A DNA stretch of 64,000 nt, taken from an uncultured Lachnospiraceae bacterium (lineage in GTDB: Bacteria; Bacillota; Clostridia; Lachnospirales; Lachnospiraceae). The notes under the pieces are model-generated. The model saw only the letters and a list, made by a program, of their open reading frames with translations. It had not been told where the DNA came from and ran no database searches. The stretch spans positions 47,607 through 111,606 of the forward strand of contig CAJTVN010000012.1 of NCBI GenBank assembly GCA_910579685.1, given 5' to 3'. A program made the position numbers and the translations under genes. This document shows, in pieces, positions 36,201 to 44,350 of this stretch. Numbering within the stretch: the first letter of the stretch is position 1; the number at the start of each line of letters is the position of its first letter.

Positions 36201-37786
36201 ATGATTTTGATTCCCCCGAAATCAAGGCCAGGGCGGGAAATGCGGGGTGCGATTTGCCGGACAAGAACTGCCCTGTCTGCGGCAGGCCTCTTGTCAAGGA
36301 CGGCTTTGACATTCCCTTCGAGACCTTCCTGGGTTTTAAAGGGGACAAGGAGCCGGATATCGACCTGAATTTTTCCGGCGAGTACCAGAGCAAGGCTCAT
36401 AAGTACACGGAGGTAATTTTCGGGGCGGGCCAGACCTACCGGGCGGGAACCATCGGAACGCTGGCGGATAAGACGGCTTACGGCTATGTGAAGAATTATT
36501 ACGAGGAGCGGGGCAGACGAAAGAGGGGCTGCGAAATCAACCGGATCGTGCTGGGATGCACGGGGGTGAGGCGCAGCACGGGTCAGCACCCCGGAGGCAT
36601 TATCGTGCTTCCCGTGGGGGAGGATATCAATTCCTTTACGCCGGTGCAGCACCCGGCCAATGACATGACCACGGATATCGTAACCACTCACTTTGACTAC
36701 CATTCCATAGACCATAACCTTTTAAAGCTCGATATTCTGGGACATGATGATCCCACCATGATCCGTATGCTGCAGGATCTTACCGGAATTGATCCCACAA
36801 AGATCCCTCTGGATGATCCCCGGGTCATGTCCCTGTTTCAGAACACATCGGCCCTCGGGATCACGCCGGATCAGATCGACGGCTGTCCGGTGGGCTCGCT
36901 TGGCGTACCGGAGTTCGGTACGGATTTTGTCATTCAGATGCTTTTGGATACGAAGCCCCAGAGCCTGTCCGACCTGATCCGGATTTCCGGTCTGGGACAC
37001 GGGACGGACGTGTGGCTTGGCAATGCCCAGACTTTGATTCTGGAGGGCACGGCGGATATCTCCTCCTGTATCTGCTGCCGCGACGATATCATGATCTATC
37101 TGATCAGTAAGGGGGTTGACAGCGCCCTTTCCTTTACCATCATGGAGAGCGTGCGCAAGGGCAAGGGCCTAAAGCCGGAGTGGGAGGAGGCCATGAAGGA
37201 GAAAGGTGTGCCCGACTGGTATATCTGGTCCTGTAAGAAGATCAAGTACATGTTCCCAAAGGCCCATGCGGCGGCCTATGTGATGATGGCGTGGCGTATC
37301 GCCTACTGCAAGATCAACTATCCGCTGGCGTATTATGCGGCTTTCTTTTCCATCCGGGCCAAGGCTTTCTCCTACGAGATCATGTGCCGGGGCCGGCAGC
37401 ATCTGGAAAATGTGATGGCGGATTACAAGAACCGGGCGGATACCCTCTCCCAAAAGGAGCAGGCGGCCCTGCGCGACATGAAGATCGTGCAGGAAATGTA
37501 TGCCAGGGGATTTGACTTTGTGCCTATCGATATTTTTCAGGCGCATTCGAGAAACTTCCAGATCGTGGACGGAAAGCTGATGCCTTCTCTAAACAGCATT
37601 GACGGGCTGGGCGAGACGGCGGCGGACGCCATTGTGGAGGCGGCAAAGGACGGTCCCTTCCTCTCCAAGGATGATTTCCGGCAGAGAACCAAGGTGTCGA
37701 AGACCGTGGTTGATCTGATGGACAGCCTGAACCTTTTGGGCAGGCTCCCTGAGTCCAACCAGATCAGTCTGTTTGATTTTGTGTGA
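33203..37786 (+). CDS. polC: DNA polymerase III PolC (Gram-positive type alpha subunit)
   Basis: Replicative polymerase of low-GC Gram-positives, 1527 aa, with built-in proofreading. Order: N-terminal domain, a low-complexity Gly/Gln/Arg-rich linker (about residues 190-265), OB fold, PHP domain (VELHCHTKMSD, His401/His403), inserted DnaQ-type exonuclease (Asp507-Ile-Glu509), zinc ribbon with CPRC and CPVC pairs, and the catalytic palm with PDIDLNF (Asp1052, Asp1054). The length is somewhat above the usual 1440-1460, largely because of the linker. The start ATG 33203 follows GAAAGGATGAAACG. Confidence 0.96.
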   Translation: MGKQFFEVFPSLKLDKKDQALFEGATVERVSATKSRELIRVTFISDHLIRKENVFQVEQQIKKQFFSGHSVRVKLYERFHLSSQYTPQKLMDAYRDSILLELKAYSPVEYSLFKKADLSYPLENTVELTLEDTVPARERAGELVRILEKILNERCGFGVSVSFGYKEKQEDLNRQEDDLKIAGQVAEIVARARRASPDAGTGDWQKEGGQAAMQNTRAKEQQGKGKSGEGNPAVSVQGQGGGTLRPANGSGFEKRERRGFKKGEFVRPVKRSDNPDVIYGRDIEEEAMPIEDIIGEIGEVVIRGKIIRFDSRELKNEKTLLMFDVTDFTDTMTIKLFVRNDQVEEIKSGLKPESFVKLKGVTMIDRFDNELTVGSLVGIKKIADFTTSRNDNSARKRVELHCHTKMSDMDGVSEAKDIVKRAYKWGHPAIAITDHGVVQSFPDANHVWEDLWKAEKAKRREAGEENPDKQDFFKIIYGMEAYLVDDLKEIVTGDKGQDFDADFVVFDIETTGFSPVNNRIIEIGAVKVSGGEIVERYSAFVNPQVPIPFEIEKLTGINDQMVMQAPGIETVLPEFLKFCKGSVLVAHNAGFDMSFIIENAGRLGIGREFTYVDTVGIARILLPNQAKHTLDAVAKTLGVSLENHHRAVDDAEATAEIFVRFLPMLRQEGTDTLAKLNALGASSADIVKRLPSYHAIILAKNNIGRENLYTLVSESHITYFRKQPRVPKSLLMKHREGLILGSACEAGELYRALLDGKSDSEIARIVNFYDYLEIQPIGNNQFMIASERIPAVQDMEDIKNMNRRIVSLGEEFGKPVVATCDVHFLDPEDEVYRRIIMAGKGFDDADQQAPLYLRTTEEMLKEFEYLGSDKAQEVVITNTNKIADQIDVISPVRPDKCPPVIPDSDKTLTQICYSKAHELYGEELPQIVEERLEKELNSIISNGFAVMYIIAQKLVWKSVEDGYLVGSRGSVGSSLVAFMAGITEVNSLSAHYRCPRCRYYDFDSPEIKARAGNAGCDLPDKNCPVCGRPLVKDGFDIPFETFLGFKGDKEPDIDLNFSGEYQSKAHKYTEVIFGAGQTYRAGTIGTLADKTAYGYVKNYYEERGRRKRGCEINRIVLGCTGVRRSTGQHPGGIIVLPVGEDINSFTPVQHPANDMTTDIVTTHFDYHSIDHNLLKLDILGHDDPTMIRMLQDLTGIDPTKIPLDDPRVMSLFQNTSALGITPDQIDGCPVGSLGVPEFGTDFVIQMLLDTKPQSLSDLIRISGLGHGTDVWLGNAQTLILEGTADISSCICCRDDIMIYLISKGVDSALSFTIMESVRKGKGLKPEWEEAMKEKGVPDWYIWSCKKIKYMFPKAHAAAYVMMAWRIAYCKINYPLAYYAAFFSIRAKAFSYEIMCRGRQHLENVMADYKNRADTLSQKEQAALRDMKIVQEMYARGFDFVPIDIFQAHSRNFQIVDGKLMPSLNSIDGLGETAADAIVEAAKDGPFLSKDDFRQRTKVSKTVVDLMDSLNLLGRLPESNQISLFDFV

Positions 37787-37810
37787 TTGCGTATCAGGGG
37801 ATTGATGAAG

Positions 37811-37851
37811 AAAGAGGAGACAGACAAAACGCTGTCACCTCTTTTCTTTTT
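37811..37851. terminator. Terminator between polC and the convergent GH127 gene
   Basis: AAAGAGG-A-GACAG (37811-37823) pairs with CTGTC-A-CCTCTTT (37832-37844) with one A.A mismatch; TTTTCTTTTT follows on the + strand. The opposite strand has a weaker T-rich tail, so it may work in both directions for the two convergent genes. Confidence 0.85.
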
Positions 37852-40800
37852 CTAACACAGATCAATCTTAAAATAGGTATGGTAAGCCGTATCGTGAGTT
37901 TGATAGGAGGGGATAAATTTCAGGTCGTCATACAGAAGAACCGGCCCCCTGTCCCATGCAATCTCAAAGGCGTTCTCCAGAACAGGCGGAAGATGCAGCG
38001 TGATCCATTCCTTCTGTTCGCTCAGACCGTTCATCACCAGGGGCCCGTACATCAGGCTTGCGGCGGGAAGCCCCTCGCGGCAATCGCCCGTATAGCACAG
38101 ATGCAGGGCGTAGGGCAGCGAGATGAGCAGCTCGTCCCCGTCCGCAAAATCCCTCTCCAGCATATAATAGCTCTCCTTTCCTCCGCAGCGGCCCAGCGCC
38201 TCCCCGTTCAGGCTAAGGGCAAAGGTGTCCCGGCACCAGTAGGGGATGCGGATGTGGAGCTTTAAGCGGCGGCAGTCCGCTTTTTCTTTTGTGTGGAAGA
38301 TGAGCCTGCTCTGCGTGGAGGGAAAATCGCATTCCTGTATGACGGAAAGGCCTTTTTCCGACCAGTCATAGCGGGAGGAGAGAAAGAGGTTCACGTAAAG
38401 GCTTTGATCCTCCCCGGTATGGTAGATCTGCTCCGTATAGCGGACGTGATTTTCCATTCCGGTTCCATGGCAGCAGGTGAAATCCTCGTAGTCGTTGCCG
38501 TACTCCTTCCTCGCACCGGGGCCGATGGGCAGCATGTAGGTGACTCTCTGATGGGCCCCCGGAAGGATCTTCGGGTTCTGGCTCGCCGCAATGTGGTTGA
38601 CCAGAGCCCGCTCATAGTAATCCATGTACACGCCGTGGTCAGGGGCATAGCGGTAGAGCATTCCGGTGAGCTTAAGCAGGTTATAGGTGGCGCAGGTCTC
38701 GCAGTTTCTTGCCCCCTCAATGTTTCCGGCAAGAACGTCCGGCTCCTTGAAATTCTCTCCCCGTCCCACGCCTCCGATGGAATACATATAGTGGTTCGTC
38801 ACAAGCTCCCAGAAATTTCTGGCAAGGACATAGTACTTCGGATCTGAGGTGGCCTCGAATTCCTGGAGGGCGCCGATGATCTGGGGAATGTGCTGATTGG
38901 CATGGATTCCGCTGATGGTGTCCCTTCCGTGGATCAGCCCATCGAACACGCCGGGATTGTCAAACATCTGCGCCGCCTCAAGATAACGTTTTTGGCCAGT
39001 TTGCCGGTACAGGCGGGCAAGGGATTCGTTCATGCCGCCGTACTCGCCCGCAATATACATCTTCCACATTTTGGCCCGCTGCTTTTCGGGGAGAACGCAA
39101 AGCCTCTCATAGACCCAGTCTCCGATCCCTCCGGCGCAGCGAAGGGCGTCCTCCATTCCCAGAAGCTCATAACAGTCCAGAAGGCCTGCGAGAATTTTGT
39201 GCAGCGTGTAGTAAGGCGCCCAGATGGTGGCGTAGGGGGTGAACTGTTCCAGAAGTGCGAACTGATCCGGTGAGTAGGCACTGACAAAGCCTTTTCCCCA
39301 CTTTTCGGGCTCCCTGCTCCAGAGCGACTGGGGCGCATGGGAGGGGGCGCAGCCGGTCTGAAAGGAGGCAGGGGCGCCTTTGCAGATCTGCTGCATGGAG
39401 AAAAGCTCGTGGATCATGTATTCGGCCTTGCTGCGGAACGTTTCCTCTTTGGTGGCCGCATAGGCAAAGGCCAGGGCGGACAGAAAGTGTCCGGTGGAGT
39501 GCCCCCGAAGGAGACCTGCCGGTTCCTCCCAGCCTCCCGGCGGCAGTGCGTTTTTGGTGCCCAGACCAAAGGCCCTGCGGAAATTGTAGAGCATCCGGTC
39601 CGCATCGAGAAGAGTCAGATAGTCCAAAGTGCGCTTCTGGTTTTCCGGGAACACGCCGCTGCCGGTAAGCTGCACGCAGTAAGGTGCGGCGGGTGCGGCC
39701 TTTTTGACGGGCGCAGAGCCGGTAAAGGGAGCCGCAGGCAGATAGGGCTTTCCGGGCAGGGGATGGGCATAGCAGGGCAGTACGGTGAGCTGGAATTCCC
39801 GAATCCCGCTGGACGCACCGCAGCATGCCGTGAGGGTGAGAATCACTTTTGCATGCCCTTCTTCGGGTGCGGGCCGGCGGATATGGCCTTCGGAATCCAT
39901 ACAGTCAGGATCGCTGCTTTTCCATGTAAAAGCAGATCCCCGGGGGCCGGACGACGGCAGCGGGATGTTCTCCGTGATATGGCCGGGAAAGGGAATGGAA
40001 ACGCTTTCCAGATCCGAGGAAACGATGGCTTCATCCGATGGCAGAGGCGCAATTTCCAGGGGATATTCGAAGGTACGCACACAGTCCCCGTAGCGGATTG
40101 CCGCCTCAAGGACGGCTTTTTTGCTGACGGAGCCGGCACAGGGCCGGATAAAGATTCCGTCATCGGAAATCACATCCGGCGTTTTGCTCTGCCAGGTGAT
40201 GGCGGCGCCCAGATATCCCTGTGAAGGAAGCGACGGAAAATCGCACAGGGGCCGCTCAAACAGGCGGCCGAGCCTTTCGGCCTCCAGGGAGAGCCTGGTA
40301 TCCGGCGCAATATGGAAGAGGCCGGGTATGGCATCCTCCGAAAGGGCGCATCCAAAGAGACGGATGTCCGCAACGGAAAGGGCAAGCGGGTTGCGGGAAA
40401 GCTCGCCGTAGCCAAAGTAACAGCCGACGCAGTCCTGCAGATCCAGGGAACTCATGCGGCGGTGCGGAAAGCTTCCGGCCTTCTGACCGTCCAGATAGAG
40501 TGTGCAGAGGGAGGGAAGGGCGTTGTCAAAGGTCAGGATGATGTGATACCACTTTCCCAGGGCAAAGGGGAGCCATTTTTCCAGGCTTGCCTCCTGGCTT
40601 CTTCCGCCGCCTGTGGCGCCGGGGGAGATCAGAACCTGTTCCCCGCTATCCGCATCCGGAAGCACGGAAAGATAAAAGCAGTGATCTTTTCCGAAGGAAA
40701 ACAGCGTTCCGTAGTTTGCAAGGGAGTGGAGCATGGCATAAAAGCTCACGGTAAGGCCTTCTTTGTTGCCCGTGACGCCGTCGGGCAGCTGCAGGAAACC

Positions 40801-41010
40801 GCCGGCCGGTCCTCCGGTCAGATGCAGGACGGTGAGATCCTGTCCGAACACATTCTCCTCTTTGAGGAAAGCTCCGCCACGGTCGTGGCCCCGGATGACT
40901 CCGGCAAAGCCTGACTGGGAAAGATCCGATACAATGGTGCTGCTGGTCCTGGAAAAGTCGTAGTGCAGAATGGGCTTTTCCAGAGACAGTGCAGGATTGG
41001 ATGAAGTCAT
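37852..41010 (-). CDS. GH127-type glycosidase (DUF1680) with N-terminal LamG and Ig-like modules
   Basis: Predicted beta-L-arabinofuranosidase-like enzyme, 1052 aa. Residues about 1-240 resemble a LamG/concanavalin-like fold (LHYDFSRTSS, HSLANYGTLFSFGKDH). Residues about 260-430 carry two Ig-like units (AAITWQSKTPDVI and FTWKSSDPDCM). The GH127 barrel follows from about residue 480 (LLRGHSTGHFLSALAFAYAA). Putative Zn/catalytic residues match Bifidobacterium HypBA1 in pattern: Glu771 and Cys773 (NCETCATYN) and the Cys846-Cys847 pair (FTCCHG), the first being the likely nucleophile. No signal peptide, so cytoplasmic. GGAGG precedes the start. Confidence 0.87.
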   Translation of the reverse strand: MTSSNPALSLEKPILHYDFSRTSSTIVSDLSQSGFAGVIRGHDRGGAFLKEENVFGQDLTVLHLTGGPAGGFLQLPDGVTGNKEGLTVSFYAMLHSLANYGTLFSFGKDHCFYLSVLPDADSGEQVLISPGATGGGRSQEASLEKWLPFALGKWYHIILTFDNALPSLCTLYLDGQKAGSFPHRRMSSLDLQDCVGCYFGYGELSRNPLALSVADIRLFGCALSEDAIPGLFHIAPDTRLSLEAERLGRLFERPLCDFPSLPSQGYLGAAITWQSKTPDVISDDGIFIRPCAGSVSKKAVLEAAIRYGDCVRTFEYPLEIAPLPSDEAIVSSDLESVSIPFPGHITENIPLPSSGPRGSAFTWKSSDPDCMDSEGHIRRPAPEEGHAKVILTLTACCGASSGIREFQLTVLPCYAHPLPGKPYLPAAPFTGSAPVKKAAPAAPYCVQLTGSGVFPENQKRTLDYLTLLDADRMLYNFRRAFGLGTKNALPPGGWEEPAGLLRGHSTGHFLSALAFAYAATKEETFRSKAEYMIHELFSMQQICKGAPASFQTGCAPSHAPQSLWSREPEKWGKGFVSAYSPDQFALLEQFTPYATIWAPYYTLHKILAGLLDCYELLGMEDALRCAGGIGDWVYERLCVLPEKQRAKMWKMYIAGEYGGMNESLARLYRQTGQKRYLEAAQMFDNPGVFDGLIHGRDTISGIHANQHIPQIIGALQEFEATSDPKYYVLARNFWELVTNHYMYSIGGVGRGENFKEPDVLAGNIEGARNCETCATYNLLKLTGMLYRYAPDHGVYMDYYERALVNHIAASQNPKILPGAHQRVTYMLPIGPGARKEYGNDYEDFTCCHGTGMENHVRYTEQIYHTGEDQSLYVNLFLSSRYDWSEKGLSVIQECDFPSTQSRLIFHTKEKADCRRLKLHIRIPYWCRDTFALSLNGEALGRCGGKESYYMLERDFADGDELLISLPYALHLCYTGDCREGLPAASLMYGPLVMNGLSEQKEWITLHLPPVLENAFEIAWDRGPVLLYDDLKFIPSYQTHDTAYHTYFKIDLC

Positions 41011-41052
41011 ATGATGATCCTCCTATTTAAAATAAGTATGAAAACAGAACAC

Positions 41053-41174
41053 CTACAGGTAGCTCTGCGCACTTGCTGCGCTGAGCGTATATGCGCCATG
41101 CAGCTTGCTGCATGTGTGCATGCACTGAATACTTGCACCGTACTTTTCATGAGAATTTATGTCAAAGATGACAT
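41053..41174 (-). promoter_or_regulatory. Hairpin-rich leader of the GH127 gene
   Basis: At least five inverted repeats lie in 120 bp: ATGTCA-AAGA-TGACAT (41159-41174), the palindrome GTGCATGCAC (41116-41125), ATGCAGC-TT-GCTGCAT (41098-41113), GCGT-ATAT-GCGC (41085-41096) and GCGCA-CTTGC-TGCGC (41067-41081). CTTGCTGC is repeated at 41072 and 41104. The proposed transcript start is about 41204, so all lie in the 5' untranslated region. No ORF is visible. Confidence 0.5.
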
Positions 41175-41210
41175 GGAGGTGCAGGTATGGAAACGTGGTC
41201 GTATGGCTTC

Positions 41211-41239
41211 ATTATATAGACAGAGAACCTGCGGCACAA
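41211..41239 (-). promoter_or_regulatory. Candidate promoter of the GH127 gene
   Basis: Read on the - strand, TTGTGC (41239-41234) and TATAAT (41216-41211) are 17 bp apart. The leader would be about 194 nt. Confidence 0.5.
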
Positions 41240-41257
41240 TATGAAAAGTGCACAATA

Positions 41258-41271
41258 TTTAAACGATTAAC
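41258..41271. promoter_or_regulatory. LacI-type operator O1
   Basis: TTTAAACGATTAAC, a near copy of O2 (41348-41361) with a CpG centre. It sits midway between the two divergent promoters. Confidence 0.65.
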
Positions 41272-41288
41272 TTGTGAATAATATGGTA

Positions 41289-41318
41289 TTGACGCATAAA
41301 TATGATTCCATATATAAT
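41289..41318 (+). promoter_or_regulatory. Promoter of the LacI-family gene
   Basis: TTGACG (41289-41294), 18-bp spacer, TATAAT (41313-41318). O2 lies about 25-35 bp downstream of the expected start, consistent with autorepression. Confidence 0.7.
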
Positions 41319-41347
41319 GAGATGGAGCGAAAAGAGCAGATATAATA

Positions 41348-41361
41348 TTTAATCGATTAAA
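41348..41361. promoter_or_regulatory. LacI-type operator O2 (perfect palindrome)
   Basis: TTTAATCGATTAAA is a perfect 14-bp palindrome with the central CG typical of LacI/GalR operators. It lies 24 bp before the regulator ATG and 90 bp from O1. Confidence 0.75.
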
Positions 41362-41384
41362 CCGAAAAGGGGGAAGTGACAGGC

Positions 41385-42449
41385 ATGACGACGCTTAAGG
41401 ACGTTGCCAGGAAAGCGGGAGTTTCAACGGCAACGGTTTCCTATGTGCTGAACAACAGTGACAAGAAGGTCAGTGAGAAGGTGGCGCAGAGAGTCAGGGA
41501 AGTCGCAAGGGAGCTGGATTACCGTCCCAACATGGCGGCAAGAACCCTTCGTTTAAGCAGGACGAATATTATAGGAATTATTTCAGAGGACGTGACCACC
41601 TATCAGGTAAGCAATATCCTTCAGGGCGTGAATCAGGTGGCGGACCGGGAGAATTACCAAATCATCCTGGCGGATCTGAATCTGAATGAAAAGGTGTGGA
41701 CCGATGAAGGACAGGACTATACCATCGTTGAGAACTACCGGGAGGAAATCCGGGAGAAGATCCGTATTTTCCAGGTGGCGGGCGCAGTCGGCATTATCTA
41801 TATCGGGATGCACGACCGGGATATCACGGGGCTTTTTGAGACGGACATGCCCCTGGTGTATGCCTACTGCTACACCCGGAACAAAAAAGACCACATGGTG
41901 AATGCGGACAACCAGAAAATTACCACGCAGGCAGTGGAGGCCATGATCCGAAAAGGGCACAGAAGGATCGGGCTGATCAGCGGGCCTGTGGAATCCGTCC
42001 CGGCATACAAGCGTCTGATGGGATACCAGACGGCGCTGATGCAGGCGAATCTTACGCTGGATCCGGAGCTGATCGCTTACGGTAAGTGGGGCGTGGCCTC
42101 AGGAGGAGCGGCCTGCAGGAAGCTGATGGAGCTGCAAAAGCCGCCTACGGCCATCTTCTGCATGAACGACCTGATGGCCATCGGGGCGATGAAGGTCCTC
42201 AAGGAAAAGGGCTGTCAGATCGGGAAGGACGTGGACGTCATGGGATTTGACGATATTGACACCTGTGAGCTTGTGGAACCGGCCCTTACCACCATACGCA
42301 TTCCCTTAACGGAGCTTGGCAGAATGGCGGCGGACAAGATGATCTCCCTGATCCAAAACAAAGAGGAGGGAGAGGCCTGGCAGGAGCTTCCCTGCACACT
42401 GATCGAGAGGGAAAGCTTTGTCTTTTCCGACAGCGAAAAGGAAGAATGA
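41385..42449 (+). CDS. LacI-family transcriptional regulator
   Basis: Sugar-responsive repressor of 354 aa. ATG 41385 lies 10 nt behind AAAAGGGGGA; GTG 41376 is too close to it. The N-terminal helix-turn-helix (TLKDVARKAGVSTATVSYVLNN) and hinge (YRPNMAARTLRLSRT) are typical, followed by a periplasmic-binding-protein-like sensor domain ending with DVMGFDDIDTCELVEPALTTI. Two operators flank its promoter. It likely controls both itself and the divergent GH127 gene and perhaps the transporter operon downstream. Confidence 0.93.
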   Translation: MTTLKDVARKAGVSTATVSYVLNNSDKKVSEKVAQRVREVARELDYRPNMAARTLRLSRTNIIGIISEDVTTYQVSNILQGVNQVADRENYQIILADLNLNEKVWTDEGQDYTIVENYREEIREKIRIFQVAGAVGIIYIGMHDRDITGLFETDMPLVYAYCYTRNKKDHMVNADNQKITTQAVEAMIRKGHRRIGLISGPVESVPAYKRLMGYQTALMQANLTLDPELIAYGKWGVASGGAACRKLMELQKPPTAIFCMNDLMAIGAMKVLKEKGCQIGKDVDVMGFDDIDTCELVEPALTTIRIPLTELGRMAADKMISLIQNKEEGEAWQELPCTLIERESFVFSDSEKEE

Positions 42450-42558
42450 ATCGCTCTTACCGAAAATCACCTCCAATCAAAAAGCATACGAATGAATGAA
42501 GATGCGGTTAGGTGGGGATTTTAATAAAAACAGTTTTATTTTTTAAGGAGGAAAAAGT

Positions 42559-44238
42559 ATGAAGAAAAAAGCAGTCAGCCGTATGATGGCTGTTGCCCTT
42601 GCCTGCGCCCTGGTACTTGCGGGATGCGGCGGCAAGAGCGGCGAGCCGGTCCAAAAGGAGCAGGGGACAGCGGATGCGGCAAATCAGGAATCAGAGTCTG
42701 AGACGTCAGGGGCCGATGGCGAGACGGGCGCACAGGCGTCCTCGAACGGGGAGCTTCGAACCATCAGTATTTTTAACAGTCACGGGACCGTGTCCGATTT
42801 CACGGATCCGGTTGCGGAGGCGATCAAGGAGAGAACGGGCTTTACCGTGGAATATATTGACGGTGCGGGGGCCGTGGAGGAGAAGCTGAACCTGATGCTT
42901 TCCGGGCAGACTTATCCGGATATCGTGTATCTGGACAGTGCGAGCGCCGTGCGCAAGGCCTATGAGGAGGCGGGAGCGCTGGTTGACATGAAGGATCTGA
43001 TCGAACAGCACGGACCGGATATCAAGAAAATGTACGGGGATCTTCTGGTTCGTTTTGAATCCGCGGACGGCGGAATCTACGGCCTTGGCGACTGGTATGA
43101 CCTGGATCCCGACCCCAACGTAATGGTTATGATCAAGTATGACCTGCTTGTGGACGTTGCGGGCAAGGAGAGGGCGGACGACCATGAGACGCCTTTTTCA
43201 CAGGAAGAGTTTATTCAGCTTCTCAAGGATTATCAGGCGAAGTACCCCGATGGGACTCCCATCAGCGTTCAGGGAAAAGAGTGGGATGTGACCATGTTCA
43301 ACGGCATGTTCGGCGTCGTGGAATATTACACGGCAAACAGCAGGATTGAGCACAAGGTAAAGGATCCCCAGTTTAAGGAGATGATCCGTTTTATCAATCA
43401 GATTTACAGGGAAGGTCTTCTTGACAAGGACTGGGTAACGCTTGGATGGGATCAGCTGGAGGAGAAGATCACCCAGGGAAACACGTTCTGTACCGTGGAT
43501 TCCAACTGGATTGCGTCCCGGCCGAATCAGGCCCTGCGAATTTCAGACGGTGAGGATGCGGATTTCCGCTCTTACAAGGTGGTGGGAGAAGGCGTGACCG
43601 CAGAGCAGACCACCTACAACAGCAGGAACACACTTGGCTGGGGCGACTGGTGTATTACCACAAACTGTGAGGATCCGGTTGCGGCTATGGAATTCTGTAA
43701 CTTTATGGCAAGCGAGGAAGGACAGTACCTCACACTCTGGGGAGTGGAAGGCGAGCACTGGGAGTATGTGGACGGAAAGCATAAGCCGATTCAGGAGTTT
43801 CTGGATGCATACCGCGCGGATACCGCTGCAACGGGCCGGGCGACGGGCGTGCGCAAGTACCGGATGTTTGTAAAGAACGGATTTGGCGAGGACGGGACTC
43901 CTTATGATATGGATGCGAAATACGAGCCTTCCATTGACTGGCAGTGGGCATACATGGCGAGTGCGGACACGGACCTCTATGATAACTCTTATTACGCAGG
44001 GTTAGAGCCTGCAGGCAGCACGCCGGAGGGGCTGATCGCGCAGAAGGTTAAGGACATCTACAGCGAATACGTGCCGAAGATGGTGAATGCCGCAACAGAG
44101 GAAGAGAGCATGAGCCAGTACGATGCCATGATCTCCGATATGGAGGGAGCCGGGCTTGAAAAGCTGGAGGACGTGATGACCGAAACTTATCTGGAAAAGA
44201 TGGAGCGTTGGGGAGTAGAGCCTTATTCCCACAGATAA
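42559..44238 (+). CDS. Sugar ABC transporter substrate-binding lipoprotein (LipO/YtcQ type)
   Basis: Extracellular oligosaccharide-binding protein, 559 aa. The signal peptide ends in lipobox LAGC (Cys23), followed by a Glu/Ser/Gly-rich linker to about residue 65. The mature part (TISIFNSHGTVSDFTDPVAEAIKERTGF) resembles the large SBP family 1 proteins that pair with LplB/YtcP permeases. AAGGAGG precedes ATG 42559. An A/T-only hairpin (42523-42540) with a short T-run lies just before that site and might limit read-through from the LacI gene. Confidence 0.92.
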   Translation: MKKKAVSRMMAVALACALVLAGCGGKSGEPVQKEQGTADAANQESESETSGADGETGAQASSNGELRTISIFNSHGTVSDFTDPVAEAIKERTGFTVEYIDGAGAVEEKLNLMLSGQTYPDIVYLDSASAVRKAYEEAGALVDMKDLIEQHGPDIKKMYGDLLVRFESADGGIYGLGDWYDLDPDPNVMVMIKYDLLVDVAGKERADDHETPFSQEEFIQLLKDYQAKYPDGTPISVQGKEWDVTMFNGMFGVVEYYTANSRIEHKVKDPQFKEMIRFINQIYREGLLDKDWVTLGWDQLEEKITQGNTFCTVDSNWIASRPNQALRISDGEDADFRSYKVVGEGVTAEQTTYNSRNTLGWGDWCITTNCEDPVAAMEFCNFMASEEGQYLTLWGVEGEHWEYVDGKHKPIQEFLDAYRADTAATGRATGVRKYRMFVKNGFGEDGTPYDMDAKYEPSIDWQWAYMASADTDLYDNSYYAGLEPAGSTPEGLIAQKVKDIYSEYVPKMVNAATEEESMSQYDAMISDMEGAGLEKLEDVMTETYLEKMERWGVEPYSHR

Positions 44239-44258
44239 AAGACGCAGAAACTGGCGAA

Positions 44259-44296
44259 GCTGCCGCATTGCCGACCAGGGGTCGGGATGCGGCAGC
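44259..44296 (+). other. Strong intercistronic hairpin after the binding-protein gene
   Basis: GCTGCCGCAT (44259-44268) pairs with ATGCGGCAGC (44287-44296), and CCGACC (44271-44276) with GGTCGG (44280-44285), a 16-bp stem with a small internal loop. No T-run follows. A second small hairpin, CCTGT-TT-ACAGG, is at 44298-44309. It probably protects the binding-protein mRNA or lowers expression of the downstream genes. Confidence 0.6.
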
Positions 44297-44350
44297 GCCT
44301 GTTTACAGGGGAAGGCCGCCTCAGGAGAAAGAAAGGATTAGAGAGCGTAT

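Noticed and set aside
39337..40224. Open frame of 295 codons on the + strand opposite the GH127 gene
   Set aside because: The Gly/Arg-rich composition fits an antisense shadow of a GC-rich gene; no family and no start signal.
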